Below are positions 8,789-18,868 of a stretch of 64,000 nucleotides of DNA, piece by piece. Position numbers and translations under genes: made by a program. Origin of the DNA: Saccharolobus caldissimus (lineage in GTDB: Archaea > Thermoproteota > Thermoprotei_A > Sulfolobales > Sulfolobaceae); NCBI RefSeq assembly GCF_020886315.1, contig NZ_AP025226.1, forward strand, positions 1,638,001 through 1,702,000, in the 5' to 3' direction. The first letter of the stretch is position 1. Each line of letters opens with the position of its first letter. The notes under the pieces are model-generated. The model was not told where the DNA came from. It ran no database searches and saw only the letters and a list, made by a program, of their open reading frames with translations.

Positions 8789-9747
8789 AAGTTTAATATT
8801 TTCTCCACTAATTTAGGAGTACCTATACTAAACTTGTTTGGCTCTTTAACATTCTCTATTGCGTTAATTAAAATACTCTCATCTTCCCATTTAATTGGAT
8901 CGTCTAAAAAAGTAGCCCCTAAGACTTTAGCGTAAATTTTAGCGTCTTCAAAAGTAGTAGCCCTTACCCAATCCCTATTAAACACTATTATAACTGGTTT
9001 ATTATACATTACAACTGCCTCCATTGCAGTCTTACCTTGATGGGTAATAACTAAAGAAGAACTAGCAATCCACTTTTCTATGTCTGGGTCAAAACTAAAT
9101 GCCTTAATGTTATCTCCTTTATAAATACCGGGCTCAATTCTCCCAGTCTGAATAACTAACTTCTTCCCCTTTATCTTTACTACTTTGTCAAATAAACGCT
9201 TAAAACCCATGCTACCAGCAGTAACAAGTATGTAGCCTTCGTCCCTTGGAGTATACTTAGGTTTTTCTACTATTGGTCCTACTACTATACCTTTTTTATA
9301 TAGTTTTTTCTGTTCTTCCCAATGAAGAAATATTCCTTTAGCATAATTTGAAATTATACTAATAGCCTTTCCCTTTGTAATAAACCTATCTTGACTTTCA
9401 ATTCCATACACTTTAGCTCCCTTTAAATATTGGAAAAATGAAGGAAAAATGGAATGATTACTCCCAGTTGCAATCACTATATCGTACTTACTTATTTTAA
9501 TGCTCTTAGCGAGAATGGAGAACAACCTTTTTAAAAATATAAGATTTCCTTCTCCAGGCTCTCTACCTTTAGGCACCTCATAGATCCTATTCGCATAAGG
9601 TATTATCATTATCTTACTCATGGAGTCATTGGTAGGAATTACGAAATCTACTTTTTGGGGTAGATATTGTGCTATTGCTCTTGCGAATCCAGTATGCCCC
9701 CCTCCGCTAGCTATTATTAATATCTTTCTCAATTTTATTCCCCTCAT
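8785..9747 (-). CDS. agl24: GlcNAc transferase Agl24 (Alg14-Alg13 fusion type)
   Basis: A 320-residue GT28-type glycosyltransferase. The N-terminal half resembles Alg14 ([19 protein letters not shown], with the GGH motif at residues 16-18), and the C-terminal half resembles Alg13 ([13 protein letters not shown], then [19 protein letters not shown]). In Sulfolobus the characterised homologue Agl24 adds the second GlcNAc to the dolichyl-diphosphate N-glycan precursor at the membrane face. No membrane helix is obvious. Overlaps the downstream endonuclease III relative by 4 nt. Identity as Agl24 is from recognised motifs and domain order, not from alignment. Confidence 0.8.
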   Translation of the reverse strand: MRGIKLRKILIIASGGGHTGFARAIAQYLPQKVDFVIPTNDSMSKIMIIPYANRIYEVPKGREPGEGNLIFLKRLFSILAKSIKISKYDIVIATGSNHSIFPSFFQYLKGAKVYGIESQDRFITKGKAISIISNYAKGIFLHWEEQKKLYKKGIVVGPIVEKPKYTPRDEGYILVTAGSMGFKRLFDKVVKIKGKKLVIQTGRIEPGIYKGDNIKAFSFDPDIEKWIASSSLVITHQGKTAMEAVVMYNKPVIIVFNRDWVRATTFEDAKIYAKVLGATFLDDPIKWEDESILINAIENVKEPNKFSIGTPKLVEKILNL

Positions 9748-9780
9748 ATGGAAACAAATTAGTCCTAAAATATTAAAACT

Positions 9781-9996
9781 GATTATAACGAGCTGACCTC
9801 CTCACACCTTAGAAGTGGTAATAGGAAGGTTAGTAGGTTTACTAAGAAGCAAATGCTAACCCATGATGTTATTAAATCGTTAAGGCTAGGTTTTAACGTT
9901 ATCCTAGTTAATCCTAAGGGTACTACTAATTCTGAGGAGCATGATAGAGTTATGAAGGAAAAGAATTTTGGTAGACAAATTACACTAAAACACTAG
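9781..9996 (+). pseudogene. TnpB/OrfB transposase remnant
   Basis: The plus strand reads [19 protein letters not shown], then FTKKQMLTHDVIKSLRLGF, then NVILVNPKGTTNSEEHDRVM, ending at a TAG at 9996. This is the RuvC-like C-terminal part of Sulfolobales OrfB/TnpB proteins of IS200/IS605- or IS607-type elements. The N-terminal two thirds and the true C-terminus are gone, and no start codon suits it, so it is a decayed fragment. No partner tnpA or terminal structure was seen. Confidence 0.7.
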
Positions 9997-10072
9997 TAAG
10001 AATAACAGAACTATATTAATTGCGTAGAAATAAAGTGAATTGGTAAAGAAAAGATTCCTTAAAAATCTCCTG

Positions 10073-10582
10073 TCACTCGTTAAGCTCATTTAGTTTACTT
10101 TCCAATTTTTCATCCCAAATAACTTCAAAATATTTTTTAATGTTAGACTTTATAAACTCTATTATGGTAATTATATCTTTTTCTACCTCATCTTTATCTT
10201 TATAGTTTACGAAATTAGGATCAAAACCATTATAAGAAAATGAATGAAGGAGTAATCCAGTTTTAACTATTAACTGTACATCGTAGCCGAGTTTAGCTAG
10301 GTCATAAGAAATTCCAATTAAACCAGTAGTAGGTGCCGAATAACCTACTCTTTCGTACCAATCCTTCTCTTTTTCAGACTTTAATTGTATAATTTTATCA
10401 AAATTCTTTACTACTAACGCACTAACTATAGCCTTAACTGCAATAAACGCTTTCGAAGAAGCATTGGTTATCATTCCTTTTCTAAGCATTTCTAAGGCAA
10501 GCTTAGTCTCCATAAGACTCTCCATTACCTTTACGTAAACGTAAGATTTAGGATCAGCCTTATAATCTAGTACTTCATACAT
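10073..10582 (-). CDS. PaREP1 family protein (HEPN-like)
   Basis: A 169-residue, mostly helical protein. It resembles the archaeal PaREP1/PaREP8 group, paralogous proteins common in hyperthermophilic Crenarchaeota and often placed near mobile elements; they are HEPN-like helical bundles of unknown role. Visible features are SSKAFIAVKAIVSALVV and a C-terminal charged helix. A TATA-like GTATAAAAAG lies about 20-26 nt before the ATG. No nucleotidyltransferase partner is adjacent. It neighbours the TnpB remnant. Confidence 0.65.
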   Translation of the reverse strand: MYEVLDYKADPKSYVYVKVMESLMETKLALEMLRKGMITNASSKAFIAVKAIVSALVVKNFDKIIQLKSEKEKDWYERVGYSAPTTGLIGISYDLAKLGYDVQLIVKTGLLLHSFSYNGFDPNFVNYKDKDEVEKDIITIIEFIKSNIKKYFEVIWDEKLESKLNELNE

Positions 10583-11076
10583 AGGTTTAATGCAGAGGAA
10601 ATCTTTTTATACTTAATGTGAACAGTTAAGAGATAAATTGTTAACTATAATTGCTTTTCAAATCTTTTTTAATTTATATGTTATCTGAAAAGTTTAATTA
10701 AAAATATATTATATCGACTCAAAGTTGATCTCCCCAATGTCCTAAACATTAGACCCAAAATCACTTTCAAAAATAATTTGATTAAGTAATACAAATTTAT
10801 AATAAAATTAACTAAAAATTAGGAAAATACAACTATTTGGGCATAAATTTATACTTTAACGTGAAAAGCACCTCTGAGAATCTGAGCTAGACTATACTCT
10901 CATTATAGAAAGTTTATAGTGTTAATTTTCTTTTATTACCAAAATAAATATTATTTTAATATCTATAATATGTTAAACATATTGATCTTCATTTTCTATG
11001 CTTAAAGGTTTACCTAAAATATTATATAATTTGAAAACAGCTAAAGATTTAAGCTAAATATGTATGCCAATTATTA
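10583..11076. other. Intergenic stretch upstream of PaREP1 and thrS
   Basis: Very AT-rich, 494 nt, with no coding frame I can support. It holds the PaREP1 TATA box (about 10597-10606), a short inverted repeat AGTTAA...TTAACT (10624-10646), and the thrS promoter (GATTTAAGCT at about 10046+1000, i.e. 11046-11055, 22-31 nt before ATG). I see no convincing structured RNA or transposon ends. Confidence 0.5.
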
Positions 11077-12711
11077 ATGGAAAGTTATAAGCCAGTTTGG
11101 CTTAAAGGTGCAATAATTTTAGCAATAAACTTGGCTAATGCTGGATATAAGCCCGTAACGATTGGTTTAGGAGAGAGAGATTTCTATGTTGATATACAAT
11201 CGGATACAAGCCTAACCTTAGATGAGGCTAAAAAATTTGCTAAATATTCTGAGGTACAATTTAAGGTAGAGAATAATTATATTAATTATAATGGAATTAA
11301 AATTAAAATAGAAAATAGTGAGATAAATATACCTTCATCTAATCCAAAATATTTTGAAATTTTAAATATATCAACTCATCACCCAGAACCCACAGTGCAA
11401 TACGTTAGAATAAGAGGTGTTGCCTTTGAGACTGAAGAACAATTAAAGGATTACTTAAATTGGTTAGAGAAAGCTGAGGAGACTGATCATAGGTTAATAG
11501 GTGAGAGACTAGATTTATTTAGCTTTCATGAGGAAGCAGGATCAGGTTTAGTATTATTTCATCCAAAAGGACAAATAATCAGAAATGAATTAATAAACTA
11601 TATGAGGGAAATAAATGAGGGTATGGGATATCAAGAAGTTTATACTAGCCATGTGTATAAATCTGATCTATGGAAAATATCTGGACATTATACTCTATAT
11701 AGGGATAAACTAGTTTTATTTAACATGGAAGGGGACGAATATGGAGTCAAGCCAATGAATTGCCCAGCTCATATTCTAATTTACAAATCTAAGCCAAGGA
11801 CTTATAGGGATTTACCAATTAGGTTCTCTGAGTTCGGTCACGTTTATAGATGGGAGAAAAAGGGTGAACTTTACGGGTTATTAAGAGTAAGGGGTTTCGT
11901 ACAAGATGATGGGCATATTTTCTTAAGAGAAGATCAATTAAAAGATGAGGTTAAGATGTTAATTAAGAAAACTTTAGAGGTTTGGGAGAAGTTTGGGTTT
12001 AAGGGAGAAGATGTAAAAGTCTATTTAAGTACTAGACCAGATGAGAGCATTGGAACGGATGAGCAGTGGGAAAAAGCTACTAATGCTCTAATGACGGCTA
12101 TGCAAGAGTTAGGTTTAAGTTTCGGAATAAAGGAAAAGGAGGGTGCATTTTACGGACCTAAAATAGACTTTGAAATTAGGGATAGTTTAGGAAGGTGGTG
12201 GCAAATGTCTACTATACAAGTAGACTTCAATCTACCAGAAAGATTTAAACTGGAATATATTGATAAAGACGGGTCTAAAAAGAGACCAGTAATGGTTCAT
12301 AGAGCTATTTATGGTTCATTAGATAGGTTTATAGCTATATTACTGGAGCATTTTAACGGAAGATTACCAACCTGGCTAAGTCCTATACAAGTTAGAATAT
12401 TGCCAATAAGTGATGAGGTTAATGAGTACGCTGAGAAGATACTAAATGAACTAAAGAAGAGTAAAATAAGGGCTGAGATAGATTACGCCGGAGAGACTTT
12501 AAGTAAAAGGATAAAGAGCGCTTACGATCAGGGAGTACCATATATAATTATAGTGGGAAAGAGAGAAGCTAACGAAGGGACTGTTACTATTAGGGGGAGG
12601 GGAAATATTGAAATTAAAAACATAAAATTTGAGGACTTTTTAAATAGATTAAAAAATGAAATATTAAATAGAGATGTAGAACAAACTGCAATTAAAACCC
12701 TTAAAAAGTAA
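11077..12711 (+). CDS. thrS: Threonyl-tRNA synthetase, catalytic type without editing domain
   Basis: Charges tRNA-Thr. The 544-residue protein has a short N-terminal region, a class II core with the zinc-site Cys in KPMNCPAHI, motif 2 in [16 protein letters not shown], motif 3 in [20 protein letters not shown], and a C-terminal anticodon-binding domain from about residue 440 ([15 protein letters not shown]). The HxxxH editing domain of bacterial ThrRS is absent. Crenarchaea commonly split the work between such a catalytic ThrRS and a separate editing protein (ThrRS-ed), which is not in this window. Confidence 0.93.
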   Translation: MESYKPVWLKGAIILAINLANAGYKPVTIGLGERDFYVDIQSDTSLTLDEAKKFAKYSEVQFKVENNYINYNGIKIKIENSEINIPSSNPKYFEILNISTHHPEPTVQYVRIRGVAFETEEQLKDYLNWLEKAEETDHRLIGERLDLFSFHEEAGSGLVLFHPKGQIIRNELINYMREINEGMGYQEVYTSHVYKSDLWKISGHYTLYRDKLVLFNMEGDEYGVKPMNCPAHILIYKSKPRTYRDLPIRFSEFGHVYRWEKKGELYGLLRVRGFVQDDGHIFLREDQLKDEVKMLIKKTLEVWEKFGFKGEDVKVYLSTRPDESIGTDEQWEKATNALMTAMQELGLSFGIKEKEGAFYGPKIDFEIRDSLGRWWQMSTIQVDFNLPERFKLEYIDKDGSKKRPVMVHRAIYGSLDRFIAILLEHFNGRLPTWLSPIQVRILPISDEVNEYAEKILNELKKSKIRAEIDYAGETLSKRIKSAYDQGVPYIIIVGKREANEGTVTIRGRGNIEIKNIKFEDFLNRLKNEILNRDVEQTAIKTLKK

Positions 12712-12744
12712 AACTTTTTGAACTTAGTTAACTAAATATATTTT

Positions 12745-13206
12745 GTGATAGTGTACGGATTATATAAAAGTCCTTTAGGGGAAATAACAGTAGCTAAAGA
12801 CGAGAAAGGTTTCGTTATGTTGGATTTCTGTAATTGTGTTGAAAACGAATATAGGGATGATAGTATGTTTACTGATTTCTTTTATAAATTAGACTTATAT
12901 TTTGAAGGTAAACCAGTTGATCTAAGGGAACCAATAAATATAAAGACTTATCCTTTTAGACTTGCAGTATTTAAGGAAGTTATGAAGATACCTTGGGGAA
13001 AAGTAAAGACATATAAGCAAATAGCTGAAGCTTTAGGTACTTCTCCCAGAGCTGTTGGAATGGCATTATCTAAAAATCCAATTCTATTAATAATCCCATG
13101 CCACAGGGTTATAGCTGAAAAAGGTTTAGGCGGTTACGCTAGAGGAGTAGAGTTAAAGAAAGCATTGTTAGAATTAGAAGGTATAAAAATCCTTCAAGAA
13201 GCTTAA
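12745..13206 (+). CDS. ogt: Methylated-DNA--protein-cysteine methyltransferase
   Basis: Suicide repair protein that removes O6-alkyl groups from guanine. The active-site motif IPCHRV places the acceptor Cys at residue 119; the helix-turn-helix with the Arg finger is SPRAVGMALSKNP just before it. Length 153, the usual size for Sulfolobales Ogt (151-153). Starts with GTG 34 nt after thrS. Confidence 0.95.
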   Translation: MIVYGLYKSPLGEITVAKDEKGFVMLDFCNCVENEYRDDSMFTDFFYKLDLYFEGKPVDLREPINIKTYPFRLAVFKEVMKIPWGKVKTYKQIAEALGTSPRAVGMALSKNPILLIIPCHRVIAEKGLGGYARGVELKKALLELEGIKILQEA

Positions 13207-13333
13207 TAACTAAATATTTTATCTTAATTTTATAAAAAAGTTTTAAATATTTAATACACAACTATCAGGATAATTACTAAATTTCTGGAATATTCAAAAA
13301 GCTTATTATCTTAATGAATAAAAAGGTTAGTGA

Positions 13334-14038
13334 ATGCACGCTGTAATTTTAGCTGGAGGCTACGGGAAAAGGTTAAGACCACTGACTGATGATAAACCTA
13401 AGCCTCTAATTGAAATAGCTGGAAAACCCATAATTGAATGGCAGATATTATGGTTAAAGTCCTTCGGTATAAACTCTTTTATAGTGTTAACTGGATATAA
13501 GTGGGAAATATTAATTAAGTGGCTAAGTGAAAACGAGAAAAGATTAGGAATCTCTACCTACTTTTCAATTGAGGAAGAACCCTTAGGTACCGGAGGGGCT
13601 TTAAAAAAAGTTAAGAATTTGTTAAAAGACGAGAATGCATTTATTGTAACTAATGGAGATATAATTACTGATCTTGATATAAGCCAATTAAAATTAAAGG
13701 AGAGTATAGTCACAATATCCTTAGTACCCTTAAAAAGTCCATATGGCATAGTAGAGACACAGGGGGATAAAATAGTAGACTTTAAAGAAAAACCTATACT
13801 TGAAAATTATTGGATAAACGCTGGCGTTTACTTAATGAGTAATAGAGTTTTTGAGTATTTGCCAGATAAAGGAGATATGGAAAAAACAACTTTCCCTAAA
13901 TTGGCTAAAGAATCTCTATTAACTGGAGTTAAGTTCTATAACGTATATTGGAGATCAATTGACACAATAAAGGATATAGAAGAGGCCTCAGAAGATTTAA
14001 TGAGAATGAAGAATAGGCTGAGCGCGGATAATAGATGA
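13334..14038 (+). CDS. Sugar-1-phosphate nucleotidyltransferase
   Basis: NTP_transferase family enzyme (234 residues) that joins a sugar phosphate to a nucleotide to make NDP-sugars for glycan synthesis. The signature [20 protein letters not shown] is at residues 6-25, with the metal Asp in VTNGDIITD, the substrate loop [13 protein letters not shown], and INAGVYLM. It lacks the left-handed beta-helix acyltransferase domain of longer relatives. The nucleotide and sugar (GDP-mannose, UDP- or dTDP-glucose) cannot be told from sequence alone. Confidence 0.88.
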   Translation: MHAVILAGGYGKRLRPLTDDKPKPLIEIAGKPIIEWQILWLKSFGINSFIVLTGYKWEILIKWLSENEKRLGISTYFSIEEEPLGTGGALKKVKNLLKDENAFIVTNGDIITDLDISQLKLKESIVTISLVPLKSPYGIVETQGDKIVDFKEKPILENYWINAGVYLMSNRVFEYLPDKGDMEKTTFPKLAKESLLTGVKFYNVYWRSIDTIKDIEEASEDLMRMKNRLSADNR

Positions 14039-14121
14039 AGAGCAAACTCGCGTCTGAAAAATTTCCCCTTTCAAGAATGTGAGAGAACTTTTAATTTGCT
14101 TATAATCTTCTTAAAAATTTG

Positions 14122-14316
14122 TCAATTTACAATTACAATCTCTTCATCTTCTTCGCCTTCACTCATCCATTTTCCTATAGCCTTTTCAATTCCTAAATCT
14201 TTTATATCTTTTATTATTTTCTCCTTTAACTTTTTTATCACTAAATCCCTGCAATCATCTGGCGCATTCTCTTCGATTATTAGGAATATCTTTTTTACCA
14301 GCTCAATCTCTTCCAT
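14122..14316 (-). CDS. Small acidic protein (64 aa)
   Basis: Starts at an ATG at 14316 and ends IVIVN. Alternating Lys/Glu-rich helices (MEEIELVKKIFLIIEE, LVIKKLKEKIIKDIKDL) and an acidic C-terminal loop (SEGEEDEE) suggest a small soluble helical protein. No family recognised. The opposite-strand frame here is hydrophobic and Ser-rich and is considered its shadow. Upstream AT-rich TTTTTAAAATAAAT could be its TATA box. Confidence 0.5.
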   Translation of the reverse strand: MEEIELVKKIFLIIEENAPDDCRDLVIKKLKEKIIKDIKDLGIEKAIGKWMSEGEEDEEIVIVN

Positions 14317-14376
14317 GTTATTTATTTTAAAAATAAATAAGACACAGAGGGATAAAAGAAATCTGAAACAGTACGA

Positions 14377-15117
14377 CTAACCTATTAACTTCTTCACATT
14401 TTCTACAATGCATGGCAATACTTCTTCCACTCTATCCCTTATGACGATATCTGCAATTTCATCTAGAGGTGTCTCCTCCATATTTATAATGATTAATTTT
14501 CCCCCATGTTCCTTTACAACTTGAGGAATTAAATTGGCTGGATAGACGGTTAATGATGAACCTATAGATAATACTAAATCAGCATCATATGCGATGTTTA
14601 ACGCCTCATATATTCCCTTTACCGGTTCTCCGAAAAGAACTACATCCGGCCTTATTATCCCACCACAAGAACATTTGGGTGGAGAAATTCCTTGATCTAT
14701 AATCTTTAAGACTTCCTTAGAATCGTAGGACTTGCCACAATTAGTGCAATAGCATCTTCTCATAGTACCATGAAGTTCAATCACATTTTTAGATCCTGCT
14801 TTTTGGTGAAGACCATCAATGTTCTGAGTTATTACAACTTTTATTAACCCCAATTTTTCTAACTCTGCTAAAGCGTAATGAGCCTTATTGGGTTCTGCTT
14901 CAAATAATCCCCTCATTCTTAAGGAATAGAAATCCCAAAAACCTTTGGGATCTCTTTCAAAGTACTCTATACTTGCTAACTCTGGCGAGTATTTCCTCCA
15001 AAGCCCGTTAGGACCTCTGAAGTCTGGAATTCCAGAGGCGGTGCTTATTCCAGCACCTGTAAATGCTATTGCGTAAGTAGAGGACATAAGGAGTTCTGCT
15101 ACTCTCTCGCAGTCCAT
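14377..15117 (-). CDS. sir2: Sir2-type NAD-dependent protein deacetylase
   Basis: Sirtuin of 246 residues. NAD-binding GAGISTASGIPDFRG is at 21-35, TQNIDGLH at 98-104, the catalytic His is His116 (IELHG), and structural zinc Cys lie at 124, 127, 149 and 151. In Sulfolobus, Sir2 deacetylates the chromatin protein Alba. It sits 9 nt downstream of the hypB-like gene on the same strand, so it may be the last gene of the hypA operon by read-through; a functional link with hydrogenase maturation is not implied. Confidence 0.93.
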   Translation of the reverse strand: MDCERVAELLMSSTYAIAFTGAGISTASGIPDFRGPNGLWRKYSPELASIEYFERDPKGFWDFYSLRMRGLFEAEPNKAHYALAELEKLGLIKVVITQNIDGLHQKAGSKNVIELHGTMRRCYCTNCGKSYDSKEVLKIIDQGISPPKCSCGGIIRPDVVLFGEPVKGIYEALNIAYDADLVLSIGSSLTVYPANLIPQVVKEHGGKLIIINMEETPLDEIADIVIRDRVEEVLPCIVENVKKLIG

Positions 15118-15126
15118 AATTAATTA

Positions 15127-15840
15127 TTATCGTACGTAATTAATAAAACTAAGTAACGTGTTTTTGATCTCGTTGATTTTGTTACCTCCAACTATTAACG
15201 GTATTTTAACTGAGGGATACTCAAATAATACGTCTTCATTACCGAAGAGACTAATATTTTTTCCATCACAATTAATATAAGCCATATTTATAATTACTAA
15301 TGATATTGGTATTCCTTCTCCTTTAAGGAAATTTATAAATCTTTGAACTACTGGAACTGAGATGCCGGGAGTTGTCACTACAACTCCATTTAATTTACCT
15401 CTAGCATATCTGGTAATTCCCAGTACTTCATCCCCAATACCTGGAGGCAAATCCACTACTAAATAATCTAACTTCCCCCAGTTAACGTAAGCTAACATAT
15501 CCTTAATTAGTCCAATTTTAGCCTTACCATAAGATACCAGTGGTTCTCCCTCACTGAAAGCTCCTATGCTCATAACCTTTATACCATACTTAACATAAGG
15601 GGAAATCCCATCTCTATCTCCAGATAGCTGTCCTTTTACTGAAAGTAATATAGCGTCAGTGGGACCGTGAATGTCCGCATCTAATAATCCAACTTCATAT
15701 CCTACATCTTTTAAGGCTAAGGATAATGCTACAGCTATTGTACTTTTACCAACACCTCCTTTTCCACTTCCCACTAAAATTACTTTTGATATATTTTGAA
15801 GTCTCTTTTTAATAGCGTAATCTCTCACATCATTCAACAT
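15127..15840 (-). CDS. Mrp/MinD-type ATPase, likely ATPase-type HypB
   Basis: A 237-residue P-loop ATPase with the deviant Walker A GSGKGGVGKS (24-33), Switch I DADIHGPTD and DLPPGIGDEV. It lacks the C-terminal CxxC iron-sulfur site of Mrp/NBP35 scaffolds. In Thermococcus a Mrp/MinD-family protein replaces the usual GTPase HypB as the partner of HypA in nickel insertion, and its gene adjoins hypA as here: this gene overlaps the end of hypA by 11 nt. No GTPase HypB is present in the window. The HypB assignment is inference from family and context. Confidence 0.75.
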   Translation of the reverse strand: MLNDVRDYAIKKRLQNISKVILVGSGKGGVGKSTIAVALSLALKDVGYEVGLLDADIHGPTDAILLSVKGQLSGDRDGISPYVKYGIKVMSIGAFSEGEPLVSYGKAKIGLIKDMLAYVNWGKLDYLVVDLPPGIGDEVLGITRYARGKLNGVVVTTPGISVPVVQRFINFLKGEGIPISLVIINMAYINCDGKNISLFGNEDVLFEYPSVKIPLIVGGNKINEIKNTLLSFINYVR

Positions 15841-16258
15841 AATTAATCGACCTTATTATTATTCCTTCTCCGCTAATAATTTCGAAATCCCTACTATTGC
15901 ATTTTGGGCAAGTAACATAGGCTTGTGCTATTTCTGGTAAATAATGGATAGGAGTATCACAATCTACAATCTCCTTACAAATATTTTCGATAACCTTCTC
16001 TTTAACCTCGTCAAGGGACCAGCTGTAATTACATATGTTACATTTAAACCTTACAGGCTCTTTAACTAGTCTAATTTCCGCACTATCGTATGGAGAGCCT
16101 TTTAGCATCTCGATAAGCCAATTTTTATAAATTTCTTCATCTATCATCGTTAACTCTCCTATACCTATTTCTACTTTTGTAGCTCTTTTAATATTGTGTT
16201 CTTTTGCATATTCTATTAACGCTGTAGCTGTACTATACGCTAAGGAGCCCTCATGCAT
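15830..16258 (-). CDS. hypA: Hydrogenase nickel metallochaperone HypA
   Basis: Binds nickel with its N-terminal MHE (His2) and passes it to the [NiFe]-hydrogenase large subunit. Zinc-site cysteines are Cys73, Cys76, Cys117 and Cys120. At 142 residues it carries an insertion between the two CxxC pairs, as in thermococcal HypA. First gene of the minus-strand set hypA, ATPase, sir2, and divergent from hypF across a 69-nt promoter region. Confidence 0.93.
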   Translation of the reverse strand: MHEGSLAYSTATALIEYAKEHNIKRATKVEIGIGELTMIDEEIYKNWLIEMLKGSPYDSAEIRLVKEPVRFKCNICNYSWSLDEVKEKVIENICKEIVDCDTPIHYLPEIAQAYVTCPKCNSRDFEIISGEGIIIRSINYVE

Positions 16259-16327
16259 ATTTTTATATTGTAATTAAAAGTAAAAAGTCTTACAGCGTTT
16301 TTATATTCGTTTATACTAAGTATATTT

Positions 16328-18598
16328 GTGATATATGCTTATAGGATTATAGTATCTGGAATAGTCCAGGGTGTGGGATTTAGACCATTCATTTATAGAA
16401 TTGCCCATAAATCTGGAGTTAAGGGATACGTAAAAAATTTAGGAGGGAGCGAGGTAGAAATTCTAATTCAAGGTAGTAATGAAAATGTTTCTAAATTTTT
16501 TTCCTTATTGTTTCAAGAATTACCTTATCCTGCAAGATTAGAAAATATCTACGTGGAGGAGACTCAGCCTTCTGACTTCTCAGACTTCATCATAATGAAA
16601 AGTGATAAAATAATCTCAAAACCAAGTGTAATCCCCCCAGATTTTGCGGTCTGTGATGAGTGCTTGAGAGAAGTTTTAGATCCTAAAAATCCTAGGAGAT
16701 ATAGGTACGCTTTCAATAGCTGTGCTTATTGTGGTCCGAGATTTTCTATGATGTATAGAGTTCCATATGATAGAGAAAATACCTCAATGAATACCTTCCC
16801 ATTGTGTGAACATTGTAAAAGAGAGTATTATGATCCTAATGATATAAGGAGATTTGACGCTCAAGGTATTAGTTGTAAATTATGCGGACCTAAGCTATAT
16901 TTAGAGTCCGTTAATGGTGAGAGAATTGAAGATGAGGATCTTATTAGGGTTGCTGGAAAATTGTTAAAAGAGGGTTATATTTTAGCTGTGAAGGGGATAG
17001 GAGGATTTCATATTGCAGCATTAGCTACTGATGACGATACAATATTAAGGTTGAGGGAAAGAAAGAGAAGACCTAATCAGCCTTTCGCAATAATGGTTCA
17101 ATCTATTGAAGTAGCTAAGAAATATGTTCATGTTAGTGAATTTGAGGAGACTATACTAAGATCTCCAGAAAGACCAATAATTTTACTTAAAAAAAGAGAA
17201 CCTTACGAATTATCTAAATACGTATCGCCAGGATTAGATAGGGAAGGAATCTTCTTATTTTACACTCCTCTTCATTATCTCTTGTTAGATGAAATTCCAG
17301 AGAAATTGCTCATAATGACTAGTGGTAATATTCACGGATTTCCTATGTGTAGAAGTGAGGATTGTGTAAGAAGCAAATTGCGGGGCGTTGTTGATTTTAT
17401 TTTATATCATGATAGAGAAATTGTAAATAGAGTTGATGATAGTGTAGTTAGAGTTTCTAACGGAAGGTTAATGATGATAAGAAGGGGGAGGGGATATGCA
17501 CCCCATTGGATAAAAATACCTATTAAATTAAAAAATCCCGTAATTGCAGTAGGTGCTGAATTGCAAAACGCCGGAGCAATAGGCTTTGATGATAAGGTTA
17601 TCATGACTCAATATATTGGGGATACCGATAATTATGAAACTTTAAGAGAGTTAGAGGATAGCTTAATGTTCTTTTTATCTGCATATAATTTAAGACCTAA
17701 AATCGTAATAGCAGATAAGAATCCAGCATATCAATCCACATATTTAGCAGAGAAACTAGCTGATAAGTTTTCAGCAAGGTTAATCCAAGTTCAGCACCAT
17801 TACGCTCATGTGATATCAGCAGCGATCGATAACGGTTATACTGAAGGAGTAGGTATTGCAATTGATGGTATTGGATACGGCGATGATGGAAACGGATGGG
17901 GAGGTGAAATAATACAATTCAATTTAAATGAGTATAAAAGGACTCATCACTTAGAATACGTCCCATATATCGGAGGAGATTTAAACGCAATCTATCCTGG
18001 ACGTATGTTAATATTATTTCTATCAAAAATATTAAGTAAAGATGAGATACTTGAAATATATAAAAGGAAAAATCTTTTCCTTAAGAACGGCGAAAAGGAG
18101 CTAAAGGCTCTACTTAATATTACGAAGGAAAAGAAATATTTAAAGACCTCTAGCCTTGGGAGGGTCTTAGATGCTGTTGCTGCTTATCTTAATATTTGTA
18201 ATTATAGAACATATGAAGGAGAACCTGCTATGAAATTGGAGGCTGTTGCTAGAGGGGGTAAACTTTTGGACCTAGAAATACCTATAGTAAATGAAGAGAT
18301 TAAAACTTCGAAAATTTTCCAATGGCTAATTGAAGTTGAGGGAAAGTATTCCATAAATGATATAGCTTTTACAGTTCAATATGAGTTAGGTAGGGCTTTA
18401 ATTAAGACTGCATTAAAGAGTAATCCTAAAAGGGTATTTGTATCTGGTGGAGCTGCAGTTAACGAGTATATATTAAAGGGTATAATGGATAACTCTGAAG
18501 GAATTGAAATAATTACTCCTAAACGCGTACCAGCTGGCGATGGCGGAATAGCTTTAGGACAAGTAGGTTTCATTAGCTTTATAGAAGATGGTGTGTAA
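16328..18598 (+). CDS. hypF: Carbamoyltransferase HypF
   Basis: Makes the cyanide ligand precursor of the hydrogenase iron by transferring carbamoyl to HypE. The 756 residues show the whole order: acylphosphatase domain (1-90; [14 protein letters not shown]), two CxxC-x18-CxxC zinc fingers (about 107-185), a YrdC-like domain (about 195-370; [14 protein letters not shown]), and a Kae1/TobZ-like domain with the HHYAH metal site and [11 protein letters not shown]. Starts with GTG; TTTTTATATT lies 21-30 nt upstream, as expected for a leaderless start. Followed by the HypC-like gene. Confidence 0.95.
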   Translation: MIYAYRIIVSGIVQGVGFRPFIYRIAHKSGVKGYVKNLGGSEVEILIQGSNENVSKFFSLLFQELPYPARLENIYVEETQPSDFSDFIIMKSDKIISKPSVIPPDFAVCDECLREVLDPKNPRRYRYAFNSCAYCGPRFSMMYRVPYDRENTSMNTFPLCEHCKREYYDPNDIRRFDAQGISCKLCGPKLYLESVNGERIEDEDLIRVAGKLLKEGYILAVKGIGGFHIAALATDDDTILRLRERKRRPNQPFAIMVQSIEVAKKYVHVSEFEETILRSPERPIILLKKREPYELSKYVSPGLDREGIFLFYTPLHYLLLDEIPEKLLIMTSGNIHGFPMCRSEDCVRSKLRGVVDFILYHDREIVNRVDDSVVRVSNGRLMMIRRGRGYAPHWIKIPIKLKNPVIAVGAELQNAGAIGFDDKVIMTQYIGDTDNYETLRELEDSLMFFLSAYNLRPKIVIADKNPAYQSTYLAEKLADKFSARLIQVQHHYAHVISAAIDNGYTEGVGIAIDGIGYGDDGNGWGGEIIQFNLNEYKRTHHLEYVPYIGGDLNAIYPGRMLILFLSKILSKDEILEIYKRKNLFLKNGEKELKALLNITKEKKYLKTSSLGRVLDAVAAYLNICNYRTYEGEPAMKLEAVARGGKLLDLEIPIVNEEIKTSKIFQWLIEVEGKYSINDIAFTVQYELGRALIKTALKSNPKRVFVSGGAAVNEYILKGIMDNSEGIEIITPKRVPAGDGGIALGQVGFISFIEDGV

Positions 18599-18631
18599 TT
18601 ATATAAGTATGTGTGAGAGGAATTATTATAT

Positions 18632-18868
18632 ATGACAGAATTTGATCCCTATGATTACGCAATAGTAGGTAAAATAGTTGAGATAATAAATAAGGAAGAA
18701 GCAATAGTTGACTTTAACGGGATTAAAAGGAGAGTTAAGATATCACTTGTTGATGCTAAATTAAACGATTACGTTTTAGTTCACGCTGGTTATGCTATAA
18801 AGGTTATTGATCCGTCCCAGGTTGAAAGAGAATTAATGGAATTATTATACAAGTTAAAAGATCTTTGA
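18632..18868 (+). CDS. HypC-like protein lacking the essential cysteine
   Basis: A 78-residue protein directly after hypF with the HypC/HupF OB-like pattern: AIVGKIVEIINKEEAIVDF, then VKISLVDAKLNDYVLVHAGYA and a C-terminal helix. HypC normally starts MCLAIPGK, and the N-terminal Cys binds the Fe(CN)2CO unit with HypD. Here the aligned start is DYAIVGK, preceded by a seven-residue extension, and there is no Cys anywhere in the protein. No HypD or HypE lies in the window. It may be a structural or inactive paralogue, or work by another mechanism. Confidence 0.8.
   Translation: MTEFDPYDYAIVGKIVEIINKEEAIVDFNGIKRRVKISLVDAKLNDYVLVHAGYAIKVIDPSQVERELMELLYKLKDL

Noticed and set aside
14035-14057. ATGAAGA, 12 nt, then CTGA overlapping the stop of the nucleotidyltransferase gene, like half of a C/D sRNA
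   Set aside because: No second C'/D pair at the expected distance; box C has a mismatch. Could be a single-guide RNA, but not supported enough to list.
14096-14380. Plus-strand hydrophobic Ser-rich frame opposite the small acidic protein
   Set aside because: Looks like the complement of Glu/Lys/Asp codons; the minus-strand 64-residue protein is the better coding candidate.
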